Below are positions 1 through 7,867 of a stretch of DNA of 48,550 bases, piece after piece. The stretch's first letter is position 1; the number at the start of each line of letters is the position of its first letter. The stretch comes from an uncultured Lachnospiraceae bacterium (GTDB lineage Bacteria > Bacillota > Clostridia > Lachnospirales > Lachnospiraceae), in NCBI GenBank assembly GCA_947588675.1, contig CANPYY010000017.1, positions 1 through 48,550 of the forward strand. Direction: 5' to 3'. Below the pieces are notes generated by a model. The model searched no databases and was not told where the DNA came from. It worked only from the letters and a program-made list of their open reading frames with translations. The translations under genes were made by a program, and so were the position numbers.

Positions 1-1
1 A

Positions 2-2305
2 AACTTATTTATCGGCATTCGGTGCGGAACATGCCAAGGCAGGCTTAAATGGCTGCCGGGAGCAGTTCTGGCATTTCTTATGCTGTGTGGGATTCTTTTT
101 GCCTTTCGGGATATAATGGCAGGGAATATCTGTCTGATATCCGCGGGGACGGCCGGTGCAGTGGTGATTCTTGCCTGTATGTTGCCGGACAGTGATTCTG
201 TTATTGGACGGGTAGCCAGAATGACTGTTTACGGAATCAGTGTTGCGGGCTTTCTGCTTTTGCTGATGTTTGTTGTAAATGGTTTTCTGGATACGGCTAA
301 CAGGGTAATTACGCTGTGGAATATGCGGTTTGATACTGAGGCAAGATTATTTAAGGTCAGCGGAAACATGTTTTCTTCCGCTGTGTTCTGGACTTTGATT
401 TCGGTACTGCTGTCTGTTTTTCTGGCTTTTGGAGTGTTAAGAAACCGGGTGGTTTTTCTGACTGTGTTGTTGTCCGGCTCATTGCTGTTTGCATTTGTTG
501 TCGGACGGTCTGCAGGCTGGGAAACGGTTCTGCTGTCGGGTATGGGTATTTTCGGTACATTTCTGTATGCGGCTGCTCCCGGAAGAATTTTGCAACCGGG
601 GGGATTACTGTGTATTTTTATGTCGGTAGCGGTGATGCTCGGGCTTGCGTTTGTTTTCAGGGAATATAATGGCGCGGAAACTTTGAGTAAATGGAAATTA
701 CAGGTACATGACCGGGTAGAGCAATTGCGATACGGAGAAGATTCACTGCCCGAAGGAAATCTGGAGCGGGCGCATGAACTGTTAGACAGTGAGGAGGAAA
801 TGCTTCAAATATCGGTGGATAGTCCACAGGAGCTTTATCTGCGCGGGTTTGTCGGTTCTGTATATCAAAATGACCGGTGGACTCCGCTTGTATGGGCGGA
901 TTATCAGGGAAAATATGAAGGGATTTTAGAATGGCTTACGGGACAGGATTTTGTTCCAATGGCGCAGTACGCAAAGTATGAACGCGCAGGCGGACAACAT
1001 GACGGCGGACAGACAGATACGGTAAAGGTAGAAGTAAAAAATGTCGGCGCATATCGAAAATATGTTTATAGTCCTGTTTCGCTATCTTCTTTGGAAGGTG
1101 CAGGAATAAAAGCAGAAAAGGATGCGCAGTTCATTTCAAAAAAAATATTTGGGGCAAAAAAATATGCGTTTGAAATGATAAACAGGGCGCCGACGGCTGA
1201 AAAATTTCTGACGCCGCAGTGGCTTGAAGCACCTGAAACGGCTGAGCAGGAGAAATACTGCGATACGGAGTCGGTCTATCATTCTTTTGTTAATGATAAA
1301 TATACGGAGGTCGATGAGAATATAAAAGACCTGATTCAGAAAAAGTTTTTTTCTGAATCGGAAGAATTTGCGGATTTTTCAGAAACTACAAAACAAATAC
1401 GGAGAGTTCTTAGAGCTAATGCCGAATATACGGATACTCCTTTGAAGTTACCGGAAGGAAAAGATATGGTGTCCTGGTTCCTTGAGGAAGCAAAAATGGG
1501 AAATGCGGTGCATTTTGCCACGACGGCGGTAATGGCTTATCGGACTGCGGGATATCCGGCCCGTTATGTGGAAGGTTATCATCTTACGGAAGAACGGTCG
1601 GAGGATATGGAGGATGAAGGGCTCAAAACGGTGACGCTTAACGGCAAGGATGCCCATGCATGGGTGGAAGTTTATATCTTTGGGGCAGGCTGGCTTCCGG
1701 TAGAAGTAACTCCGGGCATGTATACCGAGTCTTATACCGAGCAGATTGTAGAGGGAAAACCCTCGTATCAGATTGGAACGCATAAAGAAGACGAAGGGCT
1801 TAATCTGGAAGAAGGCGAGAGCCATGCAGGGGAGGAAAAAGAAGAAAACCCTGAAGAAAAAGAGAGGATTGTATATTTTATCCCGGAGGTGCTGTTACTT
1901 ACCGCCTACCTGTTATTTATTCTGTTCTTACTTTGTGAGGCGCAGCGCGCGGCGAGGATTTTTATACGCAGGAGAAAGAAGGGTAATTATGCAGGGAATG
2001 CGTACGGTGAAGCTGATAGAATGGAGCGTTTGCTTAGAATTGCCGGAATAAAGGGGAAGTATGACCATCCGTTTGAGATTGCAGAGCAGGTGGAGTGCTG
2101 TTTGCCGGGTATACGGGAGGCAGACTATCGCCGCGCAGTTGAACTTATACAAAAAGAGAAATTTGGCGGTCATGAATTGCGTCAGGGTGAAAGGTATACG
2201 TTAAGAAAATTTGACGGACGGCTGCGGGAAAGCCTTTATCGGAAAAAAGGCCTGGTTTTCGGACTGTTATTAAGATATTGGTATGCGGTGGAAAGGGACG
2301 GATAA
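2..2305 (+). CDS. Membrane-anchored transglutaminase-like protein (TgpA-like), 5' end outside window, catalytic Cys absent
   Basis: The reading frame is open from base 2, so the start probably lies upstream; the first ATG seen, at 80, falls inside a membrane segment. Several N-terminal hydrophobic helices are followed by a long extracytoplasmic region, a transglutaminase-like core (about bases 1490-1720), one more membrane helix (about 1860-1960) and a cytoplasmic tail. This is the layout of TgpA-type proteins, which usually sit beside MoxR and DUF58 genes. The core has PARYVEGY, the His of DAHAWVEVY (codon 1655-1657) and GWLPVEVTPG. However, the catalytic Cys expected in a GxCxHFA motif is Ala (GNAVHFA, codon GCG at 1505-1507), and the usual Asp of the triad region is Glu (codon 1703-1705). 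The fold is well supported. Classical transglutaminase or protease activity is doubtful. Confidence 0.85.
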   Translation, partial: NLFIGIRCGTCQGRLKWLPGAVLAFLMLCGILFAFRDIMAGNICLISAGTAGAVVILACMLPDSDSVIGRVARMTVYGISVAGFLLLLMFVVNGFLDTANRVITLWNMRFDTEARLFKVSGNMFSSAVFWTLISVLLSVFLAFGVLRNRVVFLTVLLSGSLLFAFVVGRSAGWETVLLSGMGIFGTFLYAAAPGRILQPGGLLCIFMSVAVMLGLAFVFREYNGAETLSKWKLQVHDRVEQLRYGEDSLPEGNLERAHELLDSEEEMLQISVDSPQELYLRGFVGSVYQNDRWTPLVWADYQGKYEGILEWLTGQDFVPMAQYAKYERAGGQHDGGQTDTVKVEVKNVGAYRKYVYSPVSLSSLEGAGIKAEKDAQFISKKIFGAKKYAFEMINRAPTAEKFLTPQWLEAPETAEQEKYCDTESVYHSFVNDKYTEVDENIKDLIQKKFFSESEEFADFSETTKQIRRVLRANAEYTDTPLKLPEGKDMVSWFLEEAKMGNAVHFATTAVMAYRTAGYPARYVEGYHLTEERSEDMEDEGLKTVTLNGKDAHAWVEVYIFGAGWLPVEVTPGMYTESYTEQIVEGKPSYQIGTHKEDEGLNLEEGESHAGEEKEENPEEKERIVYFIPEVLLLTAYLLFILFLLCEAQRAARIFIRRRKKGNYAGNAYGEADRMERLLRIAGIKGKYDHPFEIAEQVECCLPGIREADYRRAVELIQKEKFGGHELRQGERYTLRKFDGRLRESLYRKKGLVFGLLLRYWYAVERDG

Positions 2306-2376
2306 TATATAATTTCAGAGGAATTTGAATGTGGAGTTTTAATTCAAAAATAAATATACATATAAAGGAGGAAAAA

Positions 2377-4002
2377 ATGAAAGTAAAACACAAAATAAGC
2401 TGTGCATTTTTAATGCTTACAGTAGTTACAGCGGCATTTATGTCGTTCGGGTCTGTAACGGCATTTGCCGCGGAAACGGAAGAAATTGTCACTGCGCCGA
2501 ATGCGTATGCGACGCCGTGGGCTCTTGTTCCGCCGTTAGTTGCAATTATACTGGCGCTCATTACAAAAGAGGTTTACAGTTCTCTGTTTATTGGAATTTT
2601 AGTTGGCGCACTGCTCAACTGTAATTTTAATATAGAGACATCTGTAGTCCACATTTTCAAAGGCGGTATTATAAGTGTCTTATCGGACCCGTCTAACGTA
2701 GGTATTCTGGTATTTCTGGTTATACTTGGTACAATGGTCAGTCTTATGAACCATGCGGGAGGTTCGGCGGCGTTCGGGCGTTGGGCAGGTACGCATATCA
2801 AGACCAGGGTGGGCGCGCAGCTCGCAACTATTGTTCTTGGCGTCCTGATTTTTATTGACGATTATTTTAATTGTCTGACGGTTGGAAGCGTAATGCGTCC
2901 GGTTACGGACAAGCATAAAGTTTCACGTGCAAAACTTGCATATCTTATTGATGCGACGGCGGCTCCGGTATGTATTATTGCGCCAATTTCATCATGGGCG
3001 GCGGCAGTCAGCGGATTTGTAGAGGGCGAGGACGGACTGAGTGTATTTGTACGGGCAATTCCATACAATTTCTATGCTATCCTGACGATTGTTATGATGG
3101 TTGGGCTTGTTCTTCTCAAGTGTGAATATGGTCCTATGGCAAAGCATGAGAAAAATGCAATTAATGGCGACTTGTTTACGACAGGAAAAAGCCCGTATGA
3201 TGATATACAGGAAGATGAAAAAAATGTGCCGGACGGAAAGGTAAAAGATTTGTTAATTCCCATTATCAGCCTGATTGTCTGCTGTGTAATCGGTATGATT
3301 TATACAGGCGGTTTCTTTGAGGGAACGGACTTTATTACTGCATTTTCTAATAGTGACGCCTCTGTCGGCTTGTCAATCGGAAGCTTTTTGGGACTGGTTA
3401 TTACTATTATAATGTATATGTTCCGCAGGGTACTTTCCTTCCGTAAATGTATGGAATGTATACCTGAGGGATTCAAGGCGATGGTCCCTGCAATTATGAT
3501 ACTTACATTTGCCTGGACGCTTAAATCAATGACTGACGGTCTGGGAGCGGATGTATATGTGGCGTCGCTTGTGGAAGCCTCTGCTAATTCGCTTGTGAAC
3601 TTCCTGCCGGCTATTATTTTTCTGGTTGGATGTTTTCTGGCATTTGCAACGGGTACTTCCTGGGGAACTTTTGGAATCCTGATTCCGATTGTAGTGGAGG
3701 CGTTCTCCAAGACTAATCCGGAACTTATGATAATTGCCATATCTGCATGTATGGCAGGCGCTGTATGCGGTGACCACTGCTCGCCGATTTCCGATACTAC
3801 GATAATGGCTTCAGCCGGGGCGCAGTGCGACCATGTAAACCATGTATCGACGCAGCTTCCATATGCAATAGTAGCTGCAGCGGTATCTTTTGTTACATAC
3901 ATAGTAGCAGGATTTGCACAGACTGCATTTGTGGCGCTTCCGGTAGGAATTGTTATTATGTTAGCGGTGCTTATCGGGATTAAGAAACTGTCACATAATT
4001 AG
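2377..4002 (+). CDS. nhaC: Na+/H+ antiporter, NhaC family
   Basis: A 541-residue polytopic membrane protein of the NhaC antiporter family, expected to exchange cytoplasmic Na+ for H+ or a related substrate pair. The ATG at 2377 is preferred to the in-frame ATG at 2329 because AAAGGAGG lies just upstream. The protein then begins with a signal-peptide-like stretch (basic MKVKHK, hydrophobic core, then SVTAFAAE), an apparently cleavable leader before the first transporter helix. Typical family stretches are IDDYFNCLTVGSVMRP in the first half and ATGTSWGTFGILIPI plus CGDHCSPISDTTIMAS near the C terminus. The exact substrate cannot be fixed, because some relatives exchange organic acids or amino acids. 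A hairpin at 4027-4052 follows. Confidence 0.9.
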   Translation: MKVKHKISCAFLMLTVVTAAFMSFGSVTAFAAETEEIVTAPNAYATPWALVPPLVAIILALITKEVYSSLFIGILVGALLNCNFNIETSVVHIFKGGIISVLSDPSNVGILVFLVILGTMVSLMNHAGGSAAFGRWAGTHIKTRVGAQLATIVLGVLIFIDDYFNCLTVGSVMRPVTDKHKVSRAKLAYLIDATAAPVCIIAPISSWAAAVSGFVEGEDGLSVFVRAIPYNFYAILTIVMMVGLVLLKCEYGPMAKHEKNAINGDLFTTGKSPYDDIQEDEKNVPDGKVKDLLIPIISLIVCCVIGMIYTGGFFEGTDFITAFSNSDASVGLSIGSFLGLVITIIMYMFRRVLSFRKCMECIPEGFKAMVPAIMILTFAWTLKSMTDGLGADVYVASLVEASANSLVNFLPAIIFLVGCFLAFATGTSWGTFGILIPIVVEAFSKTNPELMIIAISACMAGAVCGDHCSPISDTTIMASAGAQCDHVNHVSTQLPYAIVAAAVSFVTYIVAGFAQTAFVALPVGIVIMLAVLIGIKKLSHN

Positions 4003-4026
4003 TATGGCAGATTAAAAATTTCTGAA

Positions 4027-4052
4027 GCAGCCTGCATTAAGCAGGCTGTTTT
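4027..4052 (+). terminator. Probable intrinsic terminator after nhaC
   Basis: CAGCCTGC (4028-4035) and GCAGGCTG (4041-4048) form a perfect 8-bp stem with an ATTAA loop, followed by a short TTTT tract. The U tract is weak, so some read-through into the downstream regulator gene is possible. Confidence 0.65.
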
Positions 4053-4069
4053 AGTAAAGGAGTAATAGA

Positions 4070-4771
4070 ATGGGCGAGAAAATCCTTGTAGTAGATGATG
4101 AAAAAGAAATAGCCGATTTAATTGAGGTCTATTTGAAAAATGATGGTTATACGGTATATAAATTTTATAATGGCGCCGATGCTTTAAAATGTATAGAAGA
4201 AACAAAATTAGATTTGGCCGTACTTGACGTAATGCTGCCTGATATTGACGGATTCCGCATCTGTCAGAAAATCCGTGAAAAGTATTTCTACCCGGTGATA
4301 ATGCTTACGGCAAAAACTTCGGATGGAGAAAAGATAATGGGGCTTACCATAGGGGCGGATGATTATATTACTAAACCATTTAATCCGCTTGAAGTTGTGG
4401 CAAGGGTAAAAACGCAACTGCGACGGTATATGAGATATAATAATTCTGCCGGGAAAAAAGAGGAAAGCCCGCATGAATATGATATCAGGGGACTTGTAAT
4501 AAATAAGGATAACCACAAATGTTTTTTATACGGAAAAGAGCTGCAGCTTACGCCGCTTGAATTTCAGATATTGTGGTATTTGTGTGAGCATCAGGGAATA
4601 GTAGTACCGTCAGAGGAGTTATTTGAGGCGGTGTGGGGTGAAAAGTATCTGAATAATAATAACACGGTTATGGCGCATATCGGGCGTTTGAGGGAAAAGA
4701 TGAACGACTCGGCAAAAAAAGCAAAATTTATAGTAAATGTATGGGGAGTTGGGTATACAATTGAAAAATAA
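4070..4771 (+). CDS. VanR-like OmpR-family response regulator
   Basis: A 233-residue response regulator with an N-terminal receiver domain and a C-terminal winged-helix DNA-binding domain. The acidic pocket is D9/D10, the phosphoacceptor is D53 (LAVLDVMLPD), and the conserved Lys lies in DDYITKPF. The sequence resembles VanR of glycopeptide-resistance systems, for example EIADLIEVYLKN and GLTIGADDYITKPF. AAAGGAG lies 7 bases before the ATG. The paired kinase gene overlaps its end, and a VanY-type carboxypeptidase follows. It is inferred to activate vanY through the repeats at 5880-5926. The similarity does not show vancomycin resistance, since no van ligase or VanX gene is in the window. Confidence 0.9.
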   Translation: MGEKILVVDDEKEIADLIEVYLKNDGYTVYKFYNGADALKCIEETKLDLAVLDVMLPDIDGFRICQKIREKYFYPVIMLTAKTSDGEKIMGLTIGADDYITKPFNPLEVVARVKTQLRRYMRYNNSAGKKEESPHEYDIRGLVINKDNHKCFLYGKELQLTPLEFQILWYLCEHQGIVVPSEELFEAVWGEKYLNNNNTVMAHIGRLREKMNDSAKKAKFIVNVWGVGYTIEK

Positions 4772-5885
4772 TGATTTTAAGGCTTTTAGGACAAAAATAT
4801 TTGTACGTTCGGTTGTAATGTTAGTAATATCGGGACTTACTGTTTATTTTGTGTATATACATATGTTTAAAGACCGGTTTGCCAATTATATGGTAGATTT
4901 TTTTCAGAATTTCCTGCATATGAATTATGATGAGGCATACAGCCTGTTCGGACAGATTTTCCGCAATAACAGGACTATGTTAATCTTAATATTTTTGGCA
5001 ATTATATTTTTGATTGTGTTCCGCATATATCTGAATTGGTTTACAAAGTATTTTGAGGAAATTAATAAGGGTATAGATAGTCTGATGATGGAAAATACCG
5101 GAGAAATATCTTTGCCATCTGAACTTTTTCCTATGGAACGAAAATTAAATACGGCAAAATATACTATTGAAAAACAAAAAAATGATATACTTACTGCCGA
5201 ACAGCGTAAAAACGATTTGATAATGTATCTTGCCCATGATTTAAAAACGCCGCTGGCCTCTGTTATCGGTTATTTGAATTTACTTAATGATGAAAAACAG
5301 ATATCGGAGGATTTGAGGGAAAAATATCTATCAATTTCATTAAATAAGGCGGAGCGTCTTGAAGATTTAATCAATGAGTTTTTTGAAATATCCAAATATA
5401 ATCTGACTGAGGTTACGCTTCAGTACAGCAGAATAGATTTGAAACGTATGATGGAAATGGTTGTATATGAATTTCAGCCAATGTTTAAAAAGAAAAATCT
5501 GGCCTGTAATATGAACGTACCGGACGATATCATAATAAAATGCGATGCGGATAAAATCCAGCGCGTGTTTGATAACCTGCTTAGAAATGCGGTGATTTAC
5601 AGTTATGACGGTACAGATATAGATATTGCGGTAACTGTACAAAATGAAAATATAGTAATTAAATTTATTAATCATGGCGATACGATTCCTAAAGAAAAAC
5701 TGGAAAGAATATTTGAACAGTTTTACAGGCTTGATTCCTCAAGAAGTACAGAAAGCGGCGGAGCGGGACTGGGTCTTGCCATTGCAAAGCAGATTATAGA
5801 ACTTCATGGCGGTTCTGTTGAGGCGGAAAGTAAAGATGATATAATTGAAATTAAGGTTATAGTGCCAGCCGTATGTAAATCGTAA
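4761..5885 (+). CDS. VanS-like sensor histidine kinase
   Basis: A membrane sensor kinase partnering the upstream regulator. Two N-terminal membrane helices bracket a short extracellular loop. They are followed by a linker, a HisKA domain with phosphorylated His in MYLAHDLKTPLASVIGYL (H159 from the start used here) and a HATPase domain with N box (NLLRNAVIYS) and G box (GGAGLGLAIAKQI). The HisKA region closely resembles VanS. The start is uncertain. The ATG at 4737 has no ribosome binding site; the TTG at 4761 has GGAG 12 bases upstream and gives MKNNDFK, a VanS-like N terminus, so it is preferred. Translation is probably coupled to the regulator. The activating signal is unknown. Confidence 0.88.
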   Translation: MKNNDFKAFRTKIFVRSVVMLVISGLTVYFVYIHMFKDRFANYMVDFFQNFLHMNYDEAYSLFGQIFRNNRTMLILIFLAIIFLIVFRIYLNWFTKYFEEINKGIDSLMMENTGEISLPSELFPMERKLNTAKYTIEKQKNDILTAEQRKNDLIMYLAHDLKTPLASVIGYLNLLNDEKQISEDLREKYLSISLNKAERLEDLINEFFEISKYNLTEVTLQYSRIDLKRMMEMVVYEFQPMFKKKNLACNMNVPDDIIIKCDADKIQRVFDNLLRNAVIYSYDGTDIDIAVTVQNENIVIKFINHGDTIPKEKLERIFEQFYRLDSSRSTESGGAGLGLAIAKQIIELHGGSVEAESKDDIIEIKVIVPAVCKS

Positions 5886-5926
5886 GTTTTTCGGTATTAA
5901 AACATAAGAAATTCTTGTATGAAAAC
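5880..5926 (+). promoter_or_regulatory. Putative VanR-type operator repeats upstream of vanY
   Basis: Three related elements lie just after the kinase gene: TCGTAAG at 5880-5886, CATAAGAAATT at 5903-5913 and TTGTATGAAAA at 5915-5925. They resemble the published VanR box, recalled as TCGTANGAAANTT. The shared G is 22 bp apart between the first two and 13 bp apart between the last two. Their position between the VanRS-like pair and vanY suits autoregulated activation of vanY. The matches are imperfect and were judged by eye. Confidence 0.4.
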
Positions 5927-5936
5927 AGATAAATGT

Positions 5937-5982
5937 AAACCTTGCTATTGGTACAATTGTAGTACTAAAGCAAGGTTTTTTT
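5937..5982 (+). terminator. Hairpin with T tract between vanS-like gene and vanY
   Basis: AAACCTTGCT (5937-5946) pairs with AGCAAGGTTT, and an inner TTGGTAC/GTACTAA stem with one G-U pair extends it. A run of T residues follows. It can end transcription from the regulator-kinase unit. If vanY has its own promoter in 5886-5936, the same hairpin would lie in the vanY leader and act as an attenuator. Confidence 0.75.
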
Positions 5983-6008
5983 ATTTGTTAAAGGGAGGCA
6001 TTAAATAA

Positions 6009-6683
6009 ATGAAGCGGCATGTATGGCGGATAACTGTTATTCTGTTTGTTATTGCATTATCAGGTATATTTTTAATAAATAAGAATACTTTTCAAAAGCG
6101 TGACAACATAGCGCATCATACTGCAGGAGGTGATAACGGCTGGAATCTTATACTGGTAAACCGCGATAATTATATTCCTGATGATTACGAATTAAAATTA
6201 ACGGAATTATCAAACGGACAGAAGGTTGATTCGAGAATATATCCCAAGCTGCAGGAAATGTTTGATGAAGCAAGGAAAGAGGGGCTTGGTTTATTTGTTG
6301 CTGCGGGATATAGGACAAGGGAAAAACAGCAGGAGCTTTTAGATGAAAAAATAAGAGAATATGAAAACGAGGGAAAGACGAAAAAAGAGGCTGAAAAACT
6401 AGCAAAAGAGTGGGTGGCAGTTCCGGGAACGAGCGAACACCAGATAGGTATTGCAGTTGATATTAATGCGGATACCAAAATAAGCGCAAGAGATGAGGTA
6501 TACGGCTGGCTTTCACATAACGCATATAAGTATGGATTTATACAGCGCTATCCATTGGATAAAAAGAATATAACAGGCGTTATAAATGAGCCGTGGCATT
6601 ACAGATATGTGGGAGCGGAAGCTGCTAAAGAGATGTATTCTAAAGGAATATGTCTGGAAGAATATATAATGTCATTGAATTAG
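6009..6683 (+). CDS. vanY: VanY-type D-alanyl-D-alanine carboxypeptidase (peptidase M15B)
   Basis: A 224-residue zinc D,D-carboxypeptidase that should remove the terminal D-Ala of peptidoglycan stem peptides outside the membrane. A single N-terminal hydrophobic segment (residues 8-24) acts as signal or anchor. The M15 zinc and catalytic residues are present: H144 and D151 in SEHQIGIAVDI, and E194 and H197 in EPWHYRYVG. The sequence is close to the VanY_B type (LSNGQKVDSRIYPKLQ, AAGYRT). AAAGGGAGG precedes the ATG. It follows VanRS-like genes, but no D-Ala-D-Lac or D-Ala-D-Ser ligase, VanX or VanT is present. Its role may therefore be cell-wall remodelling or a low-level response to wall damage rather than full glycopeptide resistance. 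Confidence 0.93.
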   Translation: MKRHVWRITVILFVIALSGIFLINKNTFQKRDNIAHHTAGGDNGWNLILVNRDNYIPDDYELKLTELSNGQKVDSRIYPKLQEMFDEARKEGLGLFVAAGYRTREKQQELLDEKIREYENEGKTKKEAEKLAKEWVAVPGTSEHQIGIAVDINADTKISARDEVYGWLSHNAYKYGFIQRYPLDKKNITGVINEPWHYRYVGAEAAKEMYSKGICLEEYIMSLN

Positions 6684-6893
6684 CAGCCGGCAAAATCAAA
6701 AACAATATGCAGTGATTTTGACGAGCAATTGGACGCAGTTGAGCAGGTGTGCGGCTGTCATATAAAATTTGATTTTTGCAGAAAGAATGTGGAAGAACTG
6801 TTAGAAGAAGAACCGTATTATGATAAAAAGGTAAAGGAGAGAGTAAGAGATATTATAATGAGCCGCGCAAGAAAATATCAATATTTGTTTTAA
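6684..6893 (+). pseudogene. Start-less coding-like ORF remnant directly after vanY
   Basis: The vanY frame stays open for 69 codons beyond its TAG stop and ends at TAA 6891-6893. The translation is protein-like: charged, with Cys residues (VCGCHIKFDFC), then a helical VEELLEEEPYYDKKVKERV and an RARKYQYLF end. There is no ATG before MSRARKYQYLF, and no ribosome binding site was seen. It may be the 3' remnant of a lost gene or a tail cut off vanY by a stop codon. The family is not recognised. Confidence 0.35.
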
Positions 6894-6911
6894 CCATTAT
6901 TTACTTGTCTT

Positions 6912-6938
6912 TTGAGTGAAATATTGTTAAAATATAAT
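6912..6938 (+). promoter_or_regulatory. Candidate SigA promoter for the amino-acid ABC importer
   Basis: A perfect TATAAT (6933-6938) stands about 44 bases before the binding-protein ATG, with TTGAGT at 6912-6917 as a possible -35 box at a short 15-bp spacing (16 bp if read as TTTGAG from 6911). The region is AT-rich and unoccupied by genes. Confidence 0.5.
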
Positions 6939-6981
6939 GTAGTTATAAATAACAATTTTATTAAGAAAGGAAGAAAAAAAT

Positions 6982-7830
6982 ATGAAAAGGAAAATAATTG
7001 CAGTTATTCTGATGGCAGTATGTGCTGTTTCAATGACAGCATGCGGAGGCTCGGGCGGCAGTAAAGCTGCAAAGGTTATCGACATTGACCTGACTGATGA
7101 AGACTATGCTTTCGGAGTGGATAAAGACCAGCCTGAACTTTTGGAAAAAGTAAATGATTTTGTAAAGAAAATCAAGGAAGACGGCACGCTTGAAGCGGTA
7201 TGTGACAAGTATTTCAGCGATGGCGAGCCGGAGGCGGTAACTTCTGCTGAACTTGATACTTCAAAGGAGCAGCTTGTAGTAGCTACAAATGCAGCTTTTG
7301 AGCCTTTTGAATATACGCAGGGCGACAGTTATTACGGAATTGATATGGAGATTGCGTCGCTGCTTGCAAAAGAACTTCAGATGGAACTTGTTATCCAGAA
7401 TATGGAGTTTGACGCCGTATGCCTTTCGGTAGGACAGCATAAATGCGATATAGCAATGGCGGGACTGACGGTAAATGAAGAAAGAGAAGAATATGTGACT
7501 TTCAGCGAGCCGTATTATAAGGCTTCACAAAGACTGATTGTACAGGGCGACGATACAACTTTTGATAAATGTACGGATGCGGCTTCCGTTGAAGAACTGT
7601 TAAATAAACTTACCGATAAAGATTCGATAGGAGTTCAGTCAGGAACTACGGGACAGTTTTATGTAGAAGGAGATGAAGACTGGGGATTTGCAGGACTTCC
7701 GGCAAAATGCGTTCCTTACCGCAACGGTTCGCTTGCAGTACAGGATATGCTTAACAATAATGTTAAATATGTAATAATTGATGCGGCGCCTGCTGAAGCT
7801 ATTACCGAGTCAATTAATGCCGTACAGTAA
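6982..7830 (+). CDS. Amino-acid ABC transporter substrate-binding lipoprotein, circularly permuted
   Basis: A 282-residue solute-binding lipoprotein for polar amino acids, delivering substrate to the permease and ATPase encoded next. The signal peptide ends in SMTAC with lipidated C21. The order of the fold is unusual. Residues 32-78 (EDYAFGVDKDQPELLEKVN then IKEDGTLEAVCDKYF) match what is normally the C-terminal end of family-3 binding proteins. The normal N-terminal strand (QLVVATNAAFEPFEY) begins only near residue 97, and the protein stops after YVIIDAAPAEAI, where the usual proteins continue into the segment found here at the front. A short GEPEAVTSAELD linker joins the old termini. AAGGAAG precedes the ATG. 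The substrate is not known. Confidence 0.92.
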   Translation: MKRKIIAVILMAVCAVSMTACGGSGGSKAAKVIDIDLTDEDYAFGVDKDQPELLEKVNDFVKKIKEDGTLEAVCDKYFSDGEPEAVTSAELDTSKEQLVVATNAAFEPFEYTQGDSYYGIDMEIASLLAKELQMELVIQNMEFDAVCLSVGQHKCDIAMAGLTVNEEREEYVTFSEPYYKASQRLIVQGDDTTFDKCTDAASVEELLNKLTDKDSIGVQSGTTGQFYVEGDEDWGFAGLPAKCVPYRNGSLAVQDMLNNNVKYVIIDAAPAEAITESINAVQ

Positions 7831-7867
7831 TTTTTATATACCATACATATAGATTGGAAAAGCAGAT

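Noticed and set aside
3300-3902. Long minus-strand ORF (200 codons) inside nhaC
   Set aside because: It lies wholly within a gene with clear family motifs, has no ribosome binding site, and its composition is that of an antisense shadow.
4070-6683. Calling the locus a vancomycin-resistance operon
   Set aside because: Only regulator, kinase and carboxypeptidase types are present; the ligase and VanX or VanT functions needed for resistance are not in the window.
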